Source: Streptomyces sp. UW30 (GTDB lineage: Bacteria; Actinomycetota; Actinomycetes; Streptomycetales; Streptomycetaceae). Taken from it: a stretch of DNA of 64,000 bases. The stretch lies in contig NZ_RDBN01000005.1 of NCBI RefSeq assembly GCF_008042075.1, positions 899,035 through 963,034 on the forward strand. Direction: 5' to 3'. Made by a program: the position numbers and the translations under genes. Below, in pieces: positions 20,265-30,400 of the stretch. Positions within the stretch are counted from its first letter, which is position 1, and each line of letters opens with the position of its first letter. The notes below the pieces were generated by a model that had not been told where the DNA came from, did no database searches, and was given only the letters and a program-made list of their open reading frames with translations.

Positions 20265-20313
20265 CCGACGCCGGGCCGGGCAATCGCAGCAACACCGACG
20301 CCGGGCCCGGCAA
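20265..20313 (+). promoter_or_regulatory. Two 19-bp direct repeats before the LuxR gene
   Basis: CCGACGCCGGGCCGGGCAA (20265-20283) recurs at 20295-20313 with one base changed. The copies are exactly 30 bp apart, about three helix turns, and end 45 bp before the likely start. They could be activator or autoregulatory sites. Confidence 0.4.
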
Positions 20314-20357
20314 AAACCGGTGCCCTCCTGTCGGCGGCGCGTGCGATGCTCGGCCCC

Positions 20358-23300
20358 GTGGAAAACCGGTCAGTCAGCCCCGTGTTCGTCGGTCGCGCAA
20401 CCGAGTTGGAGACGCTGAACGACGCGCTCGCCCGTGCCGCCGCGGGCGAGCCGCAGGCATGGGTGATCGGCGGTGAGGCAGGAGTCGGCAAGACCCGCCT
20501 CGTCGAGGAGTTCGCGACGGCCGCCGCCCGCGAGGGCGCCGTCGTCGTGCTCGGCGGCTGCGTCGAGATCGGCGCCGACGGCCTGCCGTTCGCCCCGTTC
20601 TCCACGGCGCTGCGCGCCCTGCGCCGCGAACTGCCCGACGAACTGACCGCCGCGGCCGCCGGCCAGGAAGAGGAACTGGCCAGACTGCTCCCCGAGTTGG
20701 GGGAGAGCGCCCCTTCCCGAGGGTCGGACCGCTCCGACGAGGAGGGCATCGCCCGCCTCTTCGAACTCACCGCCCGCCTCCTGGAGCGCGTCGCCGCCGG
20801 CCGCACCGTCGTCGTGGCCCTGGAGGACCTGCACTGGGCCGACGCCTCCACCCGCCACCTCCTCGCCTACCTCTTGCGCACCCTGCGCACCGGCCGCCTG
20901 ATCGTCCTCGCCACCTACCGCTCCGACGACATCCACCGCCGCCACCCCCTGCGCCCGCTCCTCGCCGAACTCGACCGGCTGCGCACGGTCCGCCGCATCG
21001 AACTCGGCCGCTTCAACCGCGCCGAGGTCGGCCGCCAGATCGCCGGCATCCTCGCCTGCGAACCCGACCCGGCCCAGGTCGACGAGATCTTCGAACGCTC
21101 CGACGGCAACGCCTTCTTCGTCGAGGAACTCGCCGTCGCCTCCCACGACGGCAGCTGCACCGGCCTCACCGACACCCTGCGCGACCTGCTTCTGGTCCGC
21201 GTCGAGAGCCTGCCCGAGAGCGCCCAGCGGGTCGCCCGGATCGTCGCCGAGGGCGGCTCCACCGTCGAGTACCGGCTGCTCGCCGCCGTCGCCCAGCTCG
21301 CCGAGGACGACCTCATCGAGGCGCTGCGAGCCGCCGTGGGCGCCAACATCCTCATCGCGGCGCCCGGCGACGACGGCTACCGCTTCCGGCACTCCCTGGT
21401 CCGCGAGGCCGTCGGCGACGATCTGCTCCCCGGTGAGCGCTCCCGCCTCAACCGCCGCTACGCCGAAGCCCTGGAGGCCGACCCGACGCTCGTCCCGGCC
21501 GGCGAACGCGTCATGCGGCTGGCCAGCTACTGGTACCACGCCCACGACCCGGCCAAGGCCCTGCCCGCCGTCCTGGACGCCTCCGTCACCGCCCGCCGCC
21601 GGCACGCCCACTCCGAACAACTGCGGCTGCTGGAACGCGCGATGGAGCTCTGGGACTCCGCCCCCGAGGACACCCGCGCCACACTGCGCCCCGTCGACTA
21701 CACCGAGGTCTACCCTCCCTGCGGCTGCGACCCCGCCACCACACCCCTGCGCTACCTCGACCTCATGGCCGAAGCCGCCGTCGCCGGACGGCGCTGCGGA
21801 GAGCGCGAACGCGCCCTGAAGATCACCAAGCGCGCCCTGCACCTGCTGGAGGAAGAGGGCGATCCTCCCCCAAGCTCTCAACTACGTTCGAGCCGGGGGG
21901 ACCCCCAGCGCGCCGCATGGTTCTGGGTCCAGCGCTCCCGGCTGGTCCAGGCCCTGGCCCGCGGCGACGGCTGGAAGGAGCTGGGCACCGCCCAGGAACT
22001 CGTGCGCGGCCTGCCGCCGTCCGAGGTGCACGCCGAGGTGCTGGCCACCGCGGCCAACTGGTCGATGCTCCGCGCCCCCGGCCCCGACGCCATGTCGGCC
22101 GCCGAACGGGCCGTGGAGTACGCCCGCATGGTGGGCGCCGAGGACATCGAACTCAACGCGCGCCTCACCCTCGGCGTCCTCATGGTCGACGCCGGCGACA
22201 TCGAGACCGGCCTGGCCCAGATGTACGAGGTCAAGGACGAGGTACTGGCCCGTGGCCTCACCACCGTGGTGGGCCGCAGCCATGTGAACCTGCCGTCCGT
22301 GCTGGAAGGCGTCGGCCGCTCGCAGGACGCCGTCCGCATCCTGCGCGAGGGGCTGCGCCTCACCCAGGAGTGGGGCCTGCGTGACTCCGAGGCGTGGATG
22401 TGGTCGAACCTCGCCGAGTCACTGCTCTCCCTGGGCCGCTGGGACGAGGCCGCCGAGGCCGCGAGGAACGCCCAGCGCACGGGTCAGTCCGCCAAGCCGC
22501 GCGGCGGCGGCTCCAACCGCCTCGCCCACCTCGCGCTCGCCCGCGGCGACATCGCCGAGGCCGCCCGCCATCTCGCCGCCGCCCGCGCCTCCTACGGCAC
22601 GCACGACCCCATGCCACAGAACAACCTGCCGATGTCCTTCCTCACCCTGGGCATAGCCGCCGCCGAGGGCCGCTTCCTCGACGCCCGAGCGGAAGCCGAA
22701 CGGGCCCTGAGCGCCGGCTTCCCGCCCGGCACACAGCGCTACGCCTGGCCGCTGCTGCTGGCCGCCGCCGTCGCCGAGTCCGACGTCCGCACCCACGCAC
22801 TGCCCACCGCCCAGGAGGGCCGCACCGCCTTCCTCGCACGGCTCTTCGAGGCCGTCCGCAAACTCACCACGGGCGCGCCCCTGTGGCTGGCGTACGAGAA
22901 GTGGACCCGCGCCGAACTCGACCGTGCCGACGGCCGGGCCAGCGCCGACGCCTGGTCGGAGGTGGTCACCGCGATCGAGCCCCTGGAGCGCCCCTACGAC
23001 CTCGCCCGCGTCCGCCACCGCCTGGCCGAGGCCCTCCTCGCGATCGGCGGCGACGACGAGCGCGCCCGCGCCACCGAACTGCTCCGCCTGACCCGGGCCA
23101 CCGCCGCCCACCTGGGCGCCCGCCCACTCGTCGACGCCTCGACCCACCTGGCCCAGCGAGCCCGCCTCACCCTCGCCGTGACCCCGCCCCTGCCCGCGGA
23201 CGACCCCGCCGACTCCCTCGGCCTCACCACCCGCGAACGGGACGTCCTGCGCCTGGTCTCCGCCGGACGCACCAACCGCCAGATCGCCGAGGAACTCTTC

Positions 23301-23441
23301 ATCTCCCCGAAGACCGCCAGCGTCCATGTGTCGAACATCCTGGGCAAGCTCGGCGTCTCGGGAAGGGGCGAGGCGGCGGCGGTGGCGCATCGGCTGCGGC
23401 TGTTTCCGGCCGAAACACTCACAACAGGGACGAGCCGCTGA
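20358..23441 (+). CDS. Large ATP-binding LuxR-family regulator (LAL type)
   Basis: A 1027-residue regulator. An AAA-type ATPase domain comes first (Walker A GEAGVGKTRL about 39-48; Walker B VVALEDLHWAD about 155), then a long helical repeat region, and a C-terminal LuxR helix-turn-helix (LTTRERDVLRLVSAGRTNRQ to VHVSNILGKLGV). I prefer the GTG at 20358 (VENRSVSPVFVGR); ATG 20346 is possible. At about residue 502 the codons for PPPSSQLRSSRG come from a copy of a dispersed palindromic repeat inserted in frame. The effector and target genes are unknown; direct repeats lie upstream. Confidence 0.88.
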   Translation: MENRSVSPVFVGRATELETLNDALARAAAGEPQAWVIGGEAGVGKTRLVEEFATAAAREGAVVVLGGCVEIGADGLPFAPFSTALRALRRELPDELTAAAAGQEEELARLLPELGESAPSRGSDRSDEEGIARLFELTARLLERVAAGRTVVVALEDLHWADASTRHLLAYLLRTLRTGRLIVLATYRSDDIHRRHPLRPLLAELDRLRTVRRIELGRFNRAEVGRQIAGILACEPDPAQVDEIFERSDGNAFFVEELAVASHDGSCTGLTDTLRDLLLVRVESLPESAQRVARIVAEGGSTVEYRLLAAVAQLAEDDLIEALRAAVGANILIAAPGDDGYRFRHSLVREAVGDDLLPGERSRLNRRYAEALEADPTLVPAGERVMRLASYWYHAHDPAKALPAVLDASVTARRRHAHSEQLRLLERAMELWDSAPEDTRATLRPVDYTEVYPPCGCDPATTPLRYLDLMAEAAVAGRRCGERERALKITKRALHLLEEEGDPPPSSQLRSSRGDPQRAAWFWVQRSRLVQALARGDGWKELGTAQELVRGLPPSEVHAEVLATAANWSMLRAPGPDAMSAAERAVEYARMVGAEDIELNARLTLGVLMVDAGDIETGLAQMYEVKDEVLARGLTTVVGRSHVNLPSVLEGVGRSQDAVRILREGLRLTQEWGLRDSEAWMWSNLAESLLSLGRWDEAAEAARNAQRTGQSAKPRGGGSNRLAHLALARGDIAEAARHLAAARASYGTHDPMPQNNLPMSFLTLGIAAAEGRFLDARAEAERALSAGFPPGTQRYAWPLLLAAAVAESDVRTHALPTAQEGRTAFLARLFEAVRKLTTGAPLWLAYEKWTRAELDRADGRASADAWSEVVTAIEPLERPYDLARVRHRLAEALLAIGGDDERARATELLRLTRATAAHLGARPLVDASTHLAQRARLTLAVTPPLPADDPADSLGLTTRERDVLRLVSAGRTNRQIAEELFISPKTASVHVSNILGKLGVSGRGEAAAVAHRLRLFPAETLTTGTSR
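21866..21911 (+). repeat. Dispersed palindromic repeat inside the LuxR gene
   Basis: CCTCCCCCAAGCTCTCAAC...GTTCGAGCCGGGGGGACCCCC is the same kind of imperfect palindrome as the one at 9436-9480 (both CCCCC[A/C]AG...CTTCG- or ACGTTCG-like...GGGGG.AC.CCC). Here it is read in frame as about 14 residues without a stop. Confidence 0.65.
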
Positions 23442-23480
23442 GGTTTACGCTGTAAGGGACGTCGGCGCAGGGAGGGCTTC

Positions 23481-23699
23481 GTGTTCAACGCGTTCGAGGA
23501 ACTCTTCGCCCCCGGCCGCAAGCACACCCGGGACGAACAGAACCGTCTGGAACTGACCCGCGAGGACGTCGGCGACAACGACCCCGGGCACGGACCGATA
23601 GATCTCGCGTCCGGGAAGGTCATCGTGCGCCCGCCCGAGCCGTCCGGCGAGAAGACCGACGAGGACACCGAGGCCGACGAGGACGGCGGTAAGCAGTAG
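23481..23699 (+). CDS. DUF6191 domain-containing small protein
   Basis: A 72-residue acidic protein with the opening MFNAFEELFAPGRKHTRDEQ and a conserved-looking middle ELTREDVGDNDPGHGPIDL, then a disordered tail rich in Asp, Glu and Lys. I believe it belongs to DUF6191, streptomycete proteins without known role. It starts 40 bp behind the LuxR gene and ends seven bases before the convergent sugar dehydrogenase gene. Confidence 0.7.
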   Translation: MFNAFEELFAPGRKHTRDEQNRLELTREDVGDNDPGHGPIDLASGKVIVRPPEPSGEKTDEDTEADEDGGKQ

Positions 23700-23705
23700 G
23701 CCCGC

Positions 23706-24860
23706 TCAGGTCACCTGCAGCTCCAGGATCCGGTCGTCCCCGTCCTTGGGGTCACCCCGCCCGTCCGTGTTGCTCGTCATCAGCCACAGCTTGTCCCCGC
23801 CCGCCGGGACGACCGTCCGCAGCCGGCCGTACTCGCCCTCCAGGAAGGCCTGCGGGTCCGCCGAGGCCTCCGTGCCGTTCAGGGGGATGCGCCACAGCCG
23901 CTGGCCCTTCAGGCCCGCCATCCAGAGGGAGCCCTCGGCGTGGGCGATGCCGCTCGGGGAGGCGTCGTCGGTGCCCCACTGGGCGAGGGGGTTGTGGAAC
24001 GCGGTGTCGTCCGACTTGCCCTCGGCCTCCGGCCAGCCGTAGTTGTCACCCGGCTTGATCGCGTTCAGCTCGTCCCAGGTGTCCTGGCCGAACTCGGAGG
24101 CGAACAGGCGCTGTTCGGAGTCCCAGGCCAGGCCCTGCACATTGCGGTGGCCGTACGAGTACACAGGGGAGTCGGGGAACGGGTTGCCCGGCGCCGGCTC
24201 GCCCTCCGGTGTCAGACGGAGGATCTTGCCGCCCAGGGACTCCTTGTCCTGGGACAGGCCCGTGTCACCGCTCTCCCCGGTGCCCGCGTACAGCATCTTG
24301 TCCGGGCCGAAGGCGATCCGGCCGCCGTTGTGGATGTAGCCCTTGGGGATGCCCTTGAAGATCGTGTCGGGCGCGCCCAGCTGGTCGCCGGCAGGCCGCT
24401 GCTCGTCGTACAGCATGCGGACGATGCGGTTGTCCGAGGCCGAGGTGAAGTACGCGTAGACCATGTGGTCCGCGGCGTAGTCCGGGGACAGCGCCAGGCC
24501 CATCAGGCCGCCCTCGCCCGCCGGGGACACCCCTGCCACCTCGCCCAGCTCGGTCTTCTTGCCCGTCTCGCCGTCGACGCGGGTGACCGTGGCGTCGTCG
24601 CGGGAGGAGACGAGCAGGTCGCCGTCCGGGAGCGGGGCGAGGCCCCAGGGGGTCTTCAGGCCCTCGGCGACCGTGCGCACCACCTTGACCGAGCCCTGCG
24701 CCGGTGGGGTCTCGGCCGCCTGCCCGGTGGGCGAGGCCGAGGTCCTGCTCGGTGCCCTGTCTCCGCCCTTGGCCGGCGAGTCCCCGTCGTCGGAGGAACA
24801 GCCGGCCGTCAGCAGGAGTGCAGCCGTGGCCAGTACGGCCGACACAACTCGACGTTGCAC
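23706..24860 (-). CDS. PQQ-dependent sugar dehydrogenase family lipoprotein
   Basis: A 384-residue secreted beta-propeller of the glucose/sorbosone (YliI-type) dehydrogenase family. The N-terminus is a lipoprotein signal with lipobox LLLTAGC (about residues 15-21), followed by a Ser/Pro/Thr linker. Propeller motifs are GLKTPWGLAPLPDGDLLVS, GEGGLMGLALSPDY, NGGRIAFGPDKMLYAGTGE and SYGHRNVQGLAWD, the last ones carrying the residues that bind Ca and PQQ in the family. The GTG start at 24860 has an AAGGGA site eight bases ahead. Whether PQQ is made by this organism is not shown. Confidence 0.9.
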   Translation of the reverse strand: MQRRVVSAVLATAALLLTAGCSSDDGDSPAKGGDRAPSRTSASPTGQAAETPPAQGSVKVVRTVAEGLKTPWGLAPLPDGDLLVSSRDDATVTRVDGETGKKTELGEVAGVSPAGEGGLMGLALSPDYAADHMVYAYFTSASDNRIVRMLYDEQRPAGDQLGAPDTIFKGIPKGYIHNGGRIAFGPDKMLYAGTGESGDTGLSQDKESLGGKILRLTPEGEPAPGNPFPDSPVYSYGHRNVQGLAWDSEQRLFASEFGQDTWDELNAIKPGDNYGWPEAEGKSDDTAFHNPLAQWGTDDASPSGIAHAEGSLWMAGLKGQRLWRIPLNGTEASADPQAFLEGEYGRLRTVVPAGGDKLWLMTSNTDGRGDPKDGDDRILELQVT

Positions 24861-24995
24861 GATCACGGTCCCTTCGATGCGGCGGGTTCTACTGTTCTTA
24901 CACCGCTCGCGCCTCAGAGGTTCCCGATCCATGAACCCTGGATCAGCGACGGCCCCCGGGTCGTTTCCCTCCAGGGCCGCAGAACCCTCGCGGCG

Positions 24996-25994
24996 TCAGT
25001 CCCAGGATCCTCGCGCCCCCGGCAGCTCCGCCACCTCGGCCAGGTCCTGCGGGGTCAGCCGCAGCGCCCCGGCCCCCGCGTTCTCCGTCACCCAGCGTTC
25101 CTGCTTGGTCCCCGGTATCGCGACGACGTGCCGTCCCTGGGCCAGCACCCACGCCAGCGCCACCTGCGCCGACGTGACCTGCTCCCCGTGGCGGGCCGCG
25201 ACGCGGCGCAGGCCGGCCACGATCGGCTGGTTCGCCGCCATCATCTCCGCGGTGAAGCGGGGATGCCGGGCGCGCACGTCGTCCGGTTCGAAGCCCTGGC
25301 CCGGGGTGAGCGTGCCGGTGAGGAAGCCGTTGCCCAGCGGCATCGCCGCCAGGAAGCCGACGCCGCGGGCCTCGCACCACGGCAGCAGCGCCTCCAGTGC
25401 CTCCGGCGACCACACCGACAGCTCGGCCTGCACCGCGCTCACCGGGAAGACCTGCTGCACCCGCTGCAACTGCCGGATCGTTGCGTCGTGCAGGCGCGTT
25501 CCGAGGCGGCGGCCGCCTCGCGCGCCCACCGCGCACAGCCCCAACGCCCGTACCTTTCCCGCCCGGACGAGGTCCGCCATCGCGCCCCACGTCTCCTCGA
25601 CGGGCACTTCGGGGTCGGCGCGGTGCAGTTGGTAGAGGTCGATCACGTCCGTCTGAAGGCGGCGCAGAGAGGCGTCGCAGGCCCGCTTCACATAGCCGGG
25701 GCGGCCGTTGGCCACGATGTGCTGTTCGCCGACCAGCAGGCCGACCTTGGTCGACACGAACGCGTCCTGGCGGCGCTCCTTCAACACCCGCCCCACCAGC
25801 AGCTCGTTGGTGAACGGGCCGTACATGTCGGCCGTGTCCAGCAGCGTCGAGCCCAGATCGAGCGCCCGGTGCACCGCCCTGACCGACTCCTCGCCCCGCT
25901 GCCGCGACGAGCTGTACGCCCAGCTCATCGGCATGCACCCGAGCCCGACGGCTCCCACCGCGAGTGCCGCCGCGCCGATCGTCCTGCGCTCCAC
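24996..25994 (-). CDS. Aldo/keto reductase
   Basis: A 332-residue NADPH-dependent TIM-barrel reductase of the AKR family. The catalytic tetrad is visible as Asp and Tyr in DTADMYG (about 52-58), Lys in VSTKVG (about 79) and His in YQLHRAD (about 121). The C-terminal cofactor loop IPGTKQERWVTEN is typical. The start is GTG at 25994 (VERRTIG), behind GGGAGGG; the frame stays open far upstream but only as a mirror of the plus-strand gene. Substrate unknown. It shares a short divergent promoter region with the D-2-hydroxyacid dehydrogenase gene. Confidence 0.9.
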   Translation of the reverse strand: MERRTIGAAALAVGAVGLGCMPMSWAYSSSRQRGEESVRAVHRALDLGSTLLDTADMYGPFTNELLVGRVLKERRQDAFVSTKVGLLVGEQHIVANGRPGYVKRACDASLRRLQTDVIDLYQLHRADPEVPVEETWGAMADLVRAGKVRALGLCAVGARGGRRLGTRLHDATIRQLQRVQQVFPVSAVQAELSVWSPEALEALLPWCEARGVGFLAAMPLGNGFLTGTLTPGQGFEPDDVRARHPRFTAEMMAANQPIVAGLRRVAARHGEQVTSAQVALAWVLAQGRHVVAIPGTKQERWVTENAGAGALRLTPQDLAEVAELPGARGSWD

Positions 25995-26056
25995 CTGGCC
26001 GTAACCCTCCCTCTTCCGGCACCCCAACCTAACCTCTGCACTCCAGTTCCCTGACA

Positions 26057-26062
26057 TAGCCT
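26057..26062 (+). promoter_or_regulatory. -10 hexamer of a probable leaderless promoter
   Basis: TAGCCT ends seven bases before the ATG at 26070. Confidence 0.45.
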
Positions 26063-26069
26063 CCTGACC

Positions 26070-27020
26070 ATGACTGCTGACGTCTGGCTCCCCATCCCGC
26101 CGCAGGAGATCGAGGGCCTCCCCGAAGGCCCCCACTACCGCTTCTGGAACGGCGCCGAGGACTTCCCCGCCGACCCGGCCGAGTGCGCCTTCTACGTCGT
26201 CCCGTACATGAAGCCGCCCGCGCTGGGACGGCGTCCGCTGCCGCAGATGACCAACGTGGAGGTCGTACAGACGCTGTCCGCCGGCACCGACCACGTCGAG
26301 CCCGGCCTCAGGCATCTGCGGCCCGGCGTACGGCTGTGCAACGCACGCGGGGTGCACGAGGCGAGCACCGCCGAGCTCACGCTCACGCTGATCCTCGCCT
26401 CGCTGCGCGGCGTTCCCGACTTCGTGCGGGCGCAGGAGCGGGGGGAGTGGCTCGGCGGGTTCCGTCCCGCATTGGCGGACAAGAACGTCCTCATCGTGGG
26501 ATACGGCTCGATCGGGGCCGCCATCGAGGACCGGCTCGCACCCTTTGAGCTCGCGCGGGTGGCGCGCGTCGCGCGCTCTGAGCGCACCACGGCGCGCGGC
26601 GTTGTGCATCCGCTCACCGAACTGCCCGCTCTGCTTCCGGAAGCCGACGTCGTCATCCTGTCCACGCCCTTGACGGACGCCACCCGGCACCTGGTCGACG
26701 CGGACTTCCTGGCCCGGATGAAGGACGGCGCGCTGCTGGTCAACGTCGCCCGTGGGGGCGTCGTGGACACCAAGGCGCTGCTGGCCGCGCTGGAGAGCGG
26801 GCGCGTCACCGCCGCCCTGGACGTCACCGACCCCGAGCCGCTGCCTCAGGACCACCCGCTGTGGCAGGCCCCGGGCGTCCTGATCAGCCCTCATGTGGGC
26901 GGTCCCACGTCGGCGTTCCTGCCGCGCGCCAAGCGGTTGCTGGTGGACCAGTTGAGTCGTTATGTGAACCGGGAGCCGTTGCGCAACGTGATCCTTACGA
27001 CGGGCACGACGCACGCGTGA
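26070..27020 (+). CDS. D-2-hydroxyacid dehydrogenase (NAD-binding)
   Basis: A 316-residue D-isomer-specific 2-hydroxyacid dehydrogenase. It has the NAD-binding VGYGSIGAAIEDRL (about 143-156), the catalytic Arg in NVARGGVVD (about 230), the Glu in DPEPLPQDHP (about 255) and the His in SPHVGG (about 276). These reduce or oxidise 2-keto/2-hydroxy acids. The product is shorter than SerA and lacks an ACT domain, so it is not a second phosphoglycerate dehydrogenase. Substrate is open. Confidence 0.9.
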   Translation: MTADVWLPIPPQEIEGLPEGPHYRFWNGAEDFPADPAECAFYVVPYMKPPALGRRPLPQMTNVEVVQTLSAGTDHVEPGLRHLRPGVRLCNARGVHEASTAELTLTLILASLRGVPDFVRAQERGEWLGGFRPALADKNVLIVGYGSIGAAIEDRLAPFELARVARVARSERTTARGVVHPLTELPALLPEADVVILSTPLTDATRHLVDADFLARMKDGALLVNVARGGVVDTKALLAALESGRVTAALDVTDPEPLPQDHPLWQAPGVLISPHVGGPTSAFLPRAKRLLVDQLSRYVNREPLRNVILTTGTTHA

Positions 27021-27471
27021 CGCTCACGGGTTGACTATCGCGCGGGTGCCGCGCGTGTCGTGCGTAACAGGCCCATAATCCGGTTCGAGTACCGTCCGCA
27101 ACCCCACGGAAGCGGTCCGTACTCGCATATGCGCTGGTCGTCACGGAGCGTAGAGGTGCTATGTCCCTGAGTGACGAGACTGGTGTATCGTCCCGACAGG
27201 GGCAGCGCCGCGTACTTTCGGCGCCGGGGATGGACATTTCAGATTTGTGAGGGGGGCGACGGGCGATGCACGGCCTATGGACGAGCGATCCGACGCGACG
27301 GGGCCGTCGGCGGCGACCCTGGCGAACGGCCGCGCGCAGACGCGGCCACCACGGCACCCACGGCTGCCGTCACAACCATCACCAGCGCAGGCACAGCAGC
27401 CGCAGGCGGCATGAGCACCCAGCGCAACGGGACCCTCGGGACCCGCGAGCGGCGCGGACCGGGAGGGCCCG
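27021..27471 (+). other. Long upstream region of the second GGDEF gene
   Basis: These 451 bases contain a TTGACT at 27031-27036, an imperfect inverted repeat GAGTACCGTCCG/CGGTCCGTACTC (27087-27098 and 27113-27124) and a short frame 27277-27414 (45 residues, opening MDERSDATGPSAATLANG). The first half of that frame has G/C-rich third positions; the bias then moves to the next frame. It may be a leader peptide, or the N-terminus of the following gene separated from it by frameshifts. No further gene is seen. Confidence 0.4.
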
Positions 27472-30400
27472 GTGAGCTCGCCACCGCCCCCCACGACGAC
27501 GCTCGACGGAGCGCTGCGCGCCCGGCGCCCGTCGGCGGTGACACTGCCTCGTCCCTCGTCGAGCGGCAACGGCTCGGGACTGTTTCCGCAACTCGCTCTG
27601 GCTCTGGTGTGCGCGGGATACGCCGTCGGTTCCGCGGTCGGCTGGGGTTCGGACCAAGTCGCGCTGGTCATGGGTGACTTCGGGCTGGCCGCGGCGGCGG
27701 GCGCCGCCGCCGTGTCCTGCTTCCGCTACGCCCGCAGGGGCCGTATCCGCTTTCGACCCGCATGGCTGCTGTTCGCGCTCTCCTCGGCCATGGCGGCCCT
27801 CGGCAACCTGGTCTGGGGGTGGTACGAGGTCGTCCTGGAGCTGCCCGTGCCCAGCCCCTCGTACGCCGACGGGTTCTTCCTGTGCTTCGCGCCGCCCGCC
27901 ATCGTGGGACTCCTGGTGCTCGCCAAGCGCCCGGTGACCAAGGCCGGCTGGGTCTGTCTCGGGCTGGACGCCTGGCTGATCGGCGGCTCGCTCCTGACGC
28001 TGGCGTGGAGCCTCGCGCTGGCCCAGGCGGCCAAGATCGACTCCAGTGGAGGGGCGAGCGTGGCGCACACCGCGCTCTCGCTGGCCTACCCGCTGCTCGA
28101 CATCGCGCTGGTCAGCATGGTGCTCGCGCTGCACTTCCGGCGCTCCTCCGCCAACCGCACCGCGGTCAACACCGCGATCGGCGCGCTCGCACTGACCGTG
28201 ATGTGCGACGCCCTGTTCACCTCGCCGCTGCTGCACAACAACTACCGCTCCGGCCAGCTGCTCGACGCGGGCTGGTTCGCCGGCTCGCTGCTCCTGGCCT
28301 ACGCCCCGTGGGCCCAGCCCCGGAACGGGCAGGAGGACTGCGACCGGCACGGCACATCGGGGCACACGCGCGTGGTGCACGAGCACCTGCCGGGCCAGCG
28401 CTCCGGAAGCCATCACCACACGCCCCCGCAGGGAGGTGATCACCTCCGGTATCCGGTCACCCGCCCGATCGCCGGCTCCCTGGCCGCGCTCACCCCGTAC
28501 CTCGCAGCCGCCGTCTGCACCCTGGGGATCCTCTACAACGTCCTCAACGGCCGCAGCGTCGACCGCGTGGTGCTCATCACCGGCGGCACGGTCGTGCTGG
28601 CGCTCGTGGTGCGCCAGGGCATCATGCTGCTCGACAACATCACCCTCACCCAGGAACTGGCGCAGAAGGAGAACCACTTCCGCTCCCTGGTGCAGGGCTC
28701 CAGCGACGTCATCATGATCGCCGCGCCCAACGGCATCCTCCGGTACGTCTCCCCGGCCGCCGCCGGGGTCTACGGCCGCTCCGCCGAGGACCTGGTGGGT
28801 ACGGAACTGGCCAATCTCATCCACCCGGAGGACCTGGGCTGCGTGGTGCACGAGGTGCGCCGCTTCCTCGCCGCCAGCCCACTCGAGGAACCCACTACGC
28901 GCATCGAATGCCGCTTCCGGTCCGGCGAGGACCGCTGGCTCAACGTCGAGTCGACCGTCAACCGGCACCACGGCGGCCTCATCTTCAACAGCCGGGACGT
29001 GACCGAAAGAGTGCGCCTCCAGGCGCAGCTCCAGCACAACGCCGAGCACGACCCGCTCACCGACCTGCCCAACCGCGCGCTGTTCACCCAGCGCGTCCAG
29101 CAGGCCCTGTCCGGCCGCCGGGCCTCCGACCGGGGCATCGCCCTGCGCAACACGGCCGTCCTCTTCATCGACCTCGACGGCTTCAAGGGCGTCAACGACA
29201 CCATCGGACACCAGGCCGGGGACGAACTGCTCGTCCAGGCCGCCCGCAGACTCCAGGAGGCGGTCCGGCAGGGCGACACGGCCTCCCGGCTGGGCGGCGA
29301 CGAGTTCGCCGCCCTGATCGTCGGGGACAACACCCGTGACCGCACCGCCCGTGAACGCCACATACTGGAGCTCGCCGACCGCCTCAGGCTGACGCTGTCG
29401 CAGCCCTACCTCATCGACGGCAACGATGTCCGGGTCAACGCCTCCATCGGCGTCGCCTTCGCCGAACCGAGCCTCGGCGCGGGGGAGTTGCTGCGCAACG
29501 CCGACCTGGCCATGTACCGCGCCAAGGCGAGCGGCAAGGGACGCGTCGAGCTCTACAAGCCGCAGATGCAGCAGGACGTCGTCCGCAAGGCCGAGCTGGC
29601 CACGCGTCTGCGGGCCGCGCTGCACGCAGGCGAGTTCGCGCTGCTGCACCAGCCCGTGGTGTGCCTGGCGGACGGCCGGATCGCATCGGTCGCCGCCCAG
29701 GCGCGCTGGCGGTCCTCGCAAGGGGTGCTGTTCACGCCCGCCGAGTTCCTGCGGGTGGCCGAGGACAGCGACAAGACCGCCGAGCTGGGCCGCTGGATGC
29801 TGGAGGAGGCCGTCGAGCAGGCCGCCGAGCGCACCGCGACCGGGCTCGCCGTACCCATCGCGGTACGGATGGGCGCGCGCCGGCTGCTGGACCGTTCGAT
29901 GCCGCTCGGGTCGATCGAGGCGCTGCTGACCCGGCACGGGCTGCCGTCCGGGTCGCTGGTCATCGAGGTGTCCGACCTCGACCCACGGATCTCGCTGGAC
30001 GATCTGGAGCGCCGCCTGAGCGGCCTGCGCAGACTCGGTGTCCGGGTCGCCCTGGACGGCTTCGGCAGCGGGTACGCGGCGATCACCGCACTGCGCAGGC
30101 TCCCCGTCGACGTCCTCAGGCTCGACCGCGGTCTGGTCGAGGGCGTCGTCGAGTCCGCGCGGCTGCACAAGATCACCAGTGGGCTGCTGCGGATCTCCGC
30201 CGACCTCGGGCTGCAGTCCGTGGCCGACGGCGTGGACCTGCCGGAGCAGGTCGTCGCACTGCGGGCGATGGGGTGCACGCACGGGCAGGGCATGGCGTTC
30301 TCCGGGCCACTGGACGAGTACCGGCTGCGCCGGGCGCTCAGTTCCGGCCACTATCCGGTACCGCACGGGCCGGCCGAGCCCGCGTTCGCCGGTGGGGGCG

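Noticed and set aside
20693-20735. CTCCCCGAGTTGGGGGAGAGCG in the LuxR gene as another repeat copy
   Set aside because: It encodes LLPELGES, which is normal for the ATPase domain of this family, so the small inverted repeat is probably fortuitous.
26070-27020. Second serA
   Set aside because: It has the hydroxyacid dehydrogenase fold but no ASB or ACT domain; serA is clearly at 34482-36071.
27266-27475. 69-codon frame ending in a GTGA overlap with the second GGDEF gene
   Set aside because: Despite the coupling-like overlap and a GA-rich upstream stretch, the product is almost only Arg and His and third positions are not G/C-biased.
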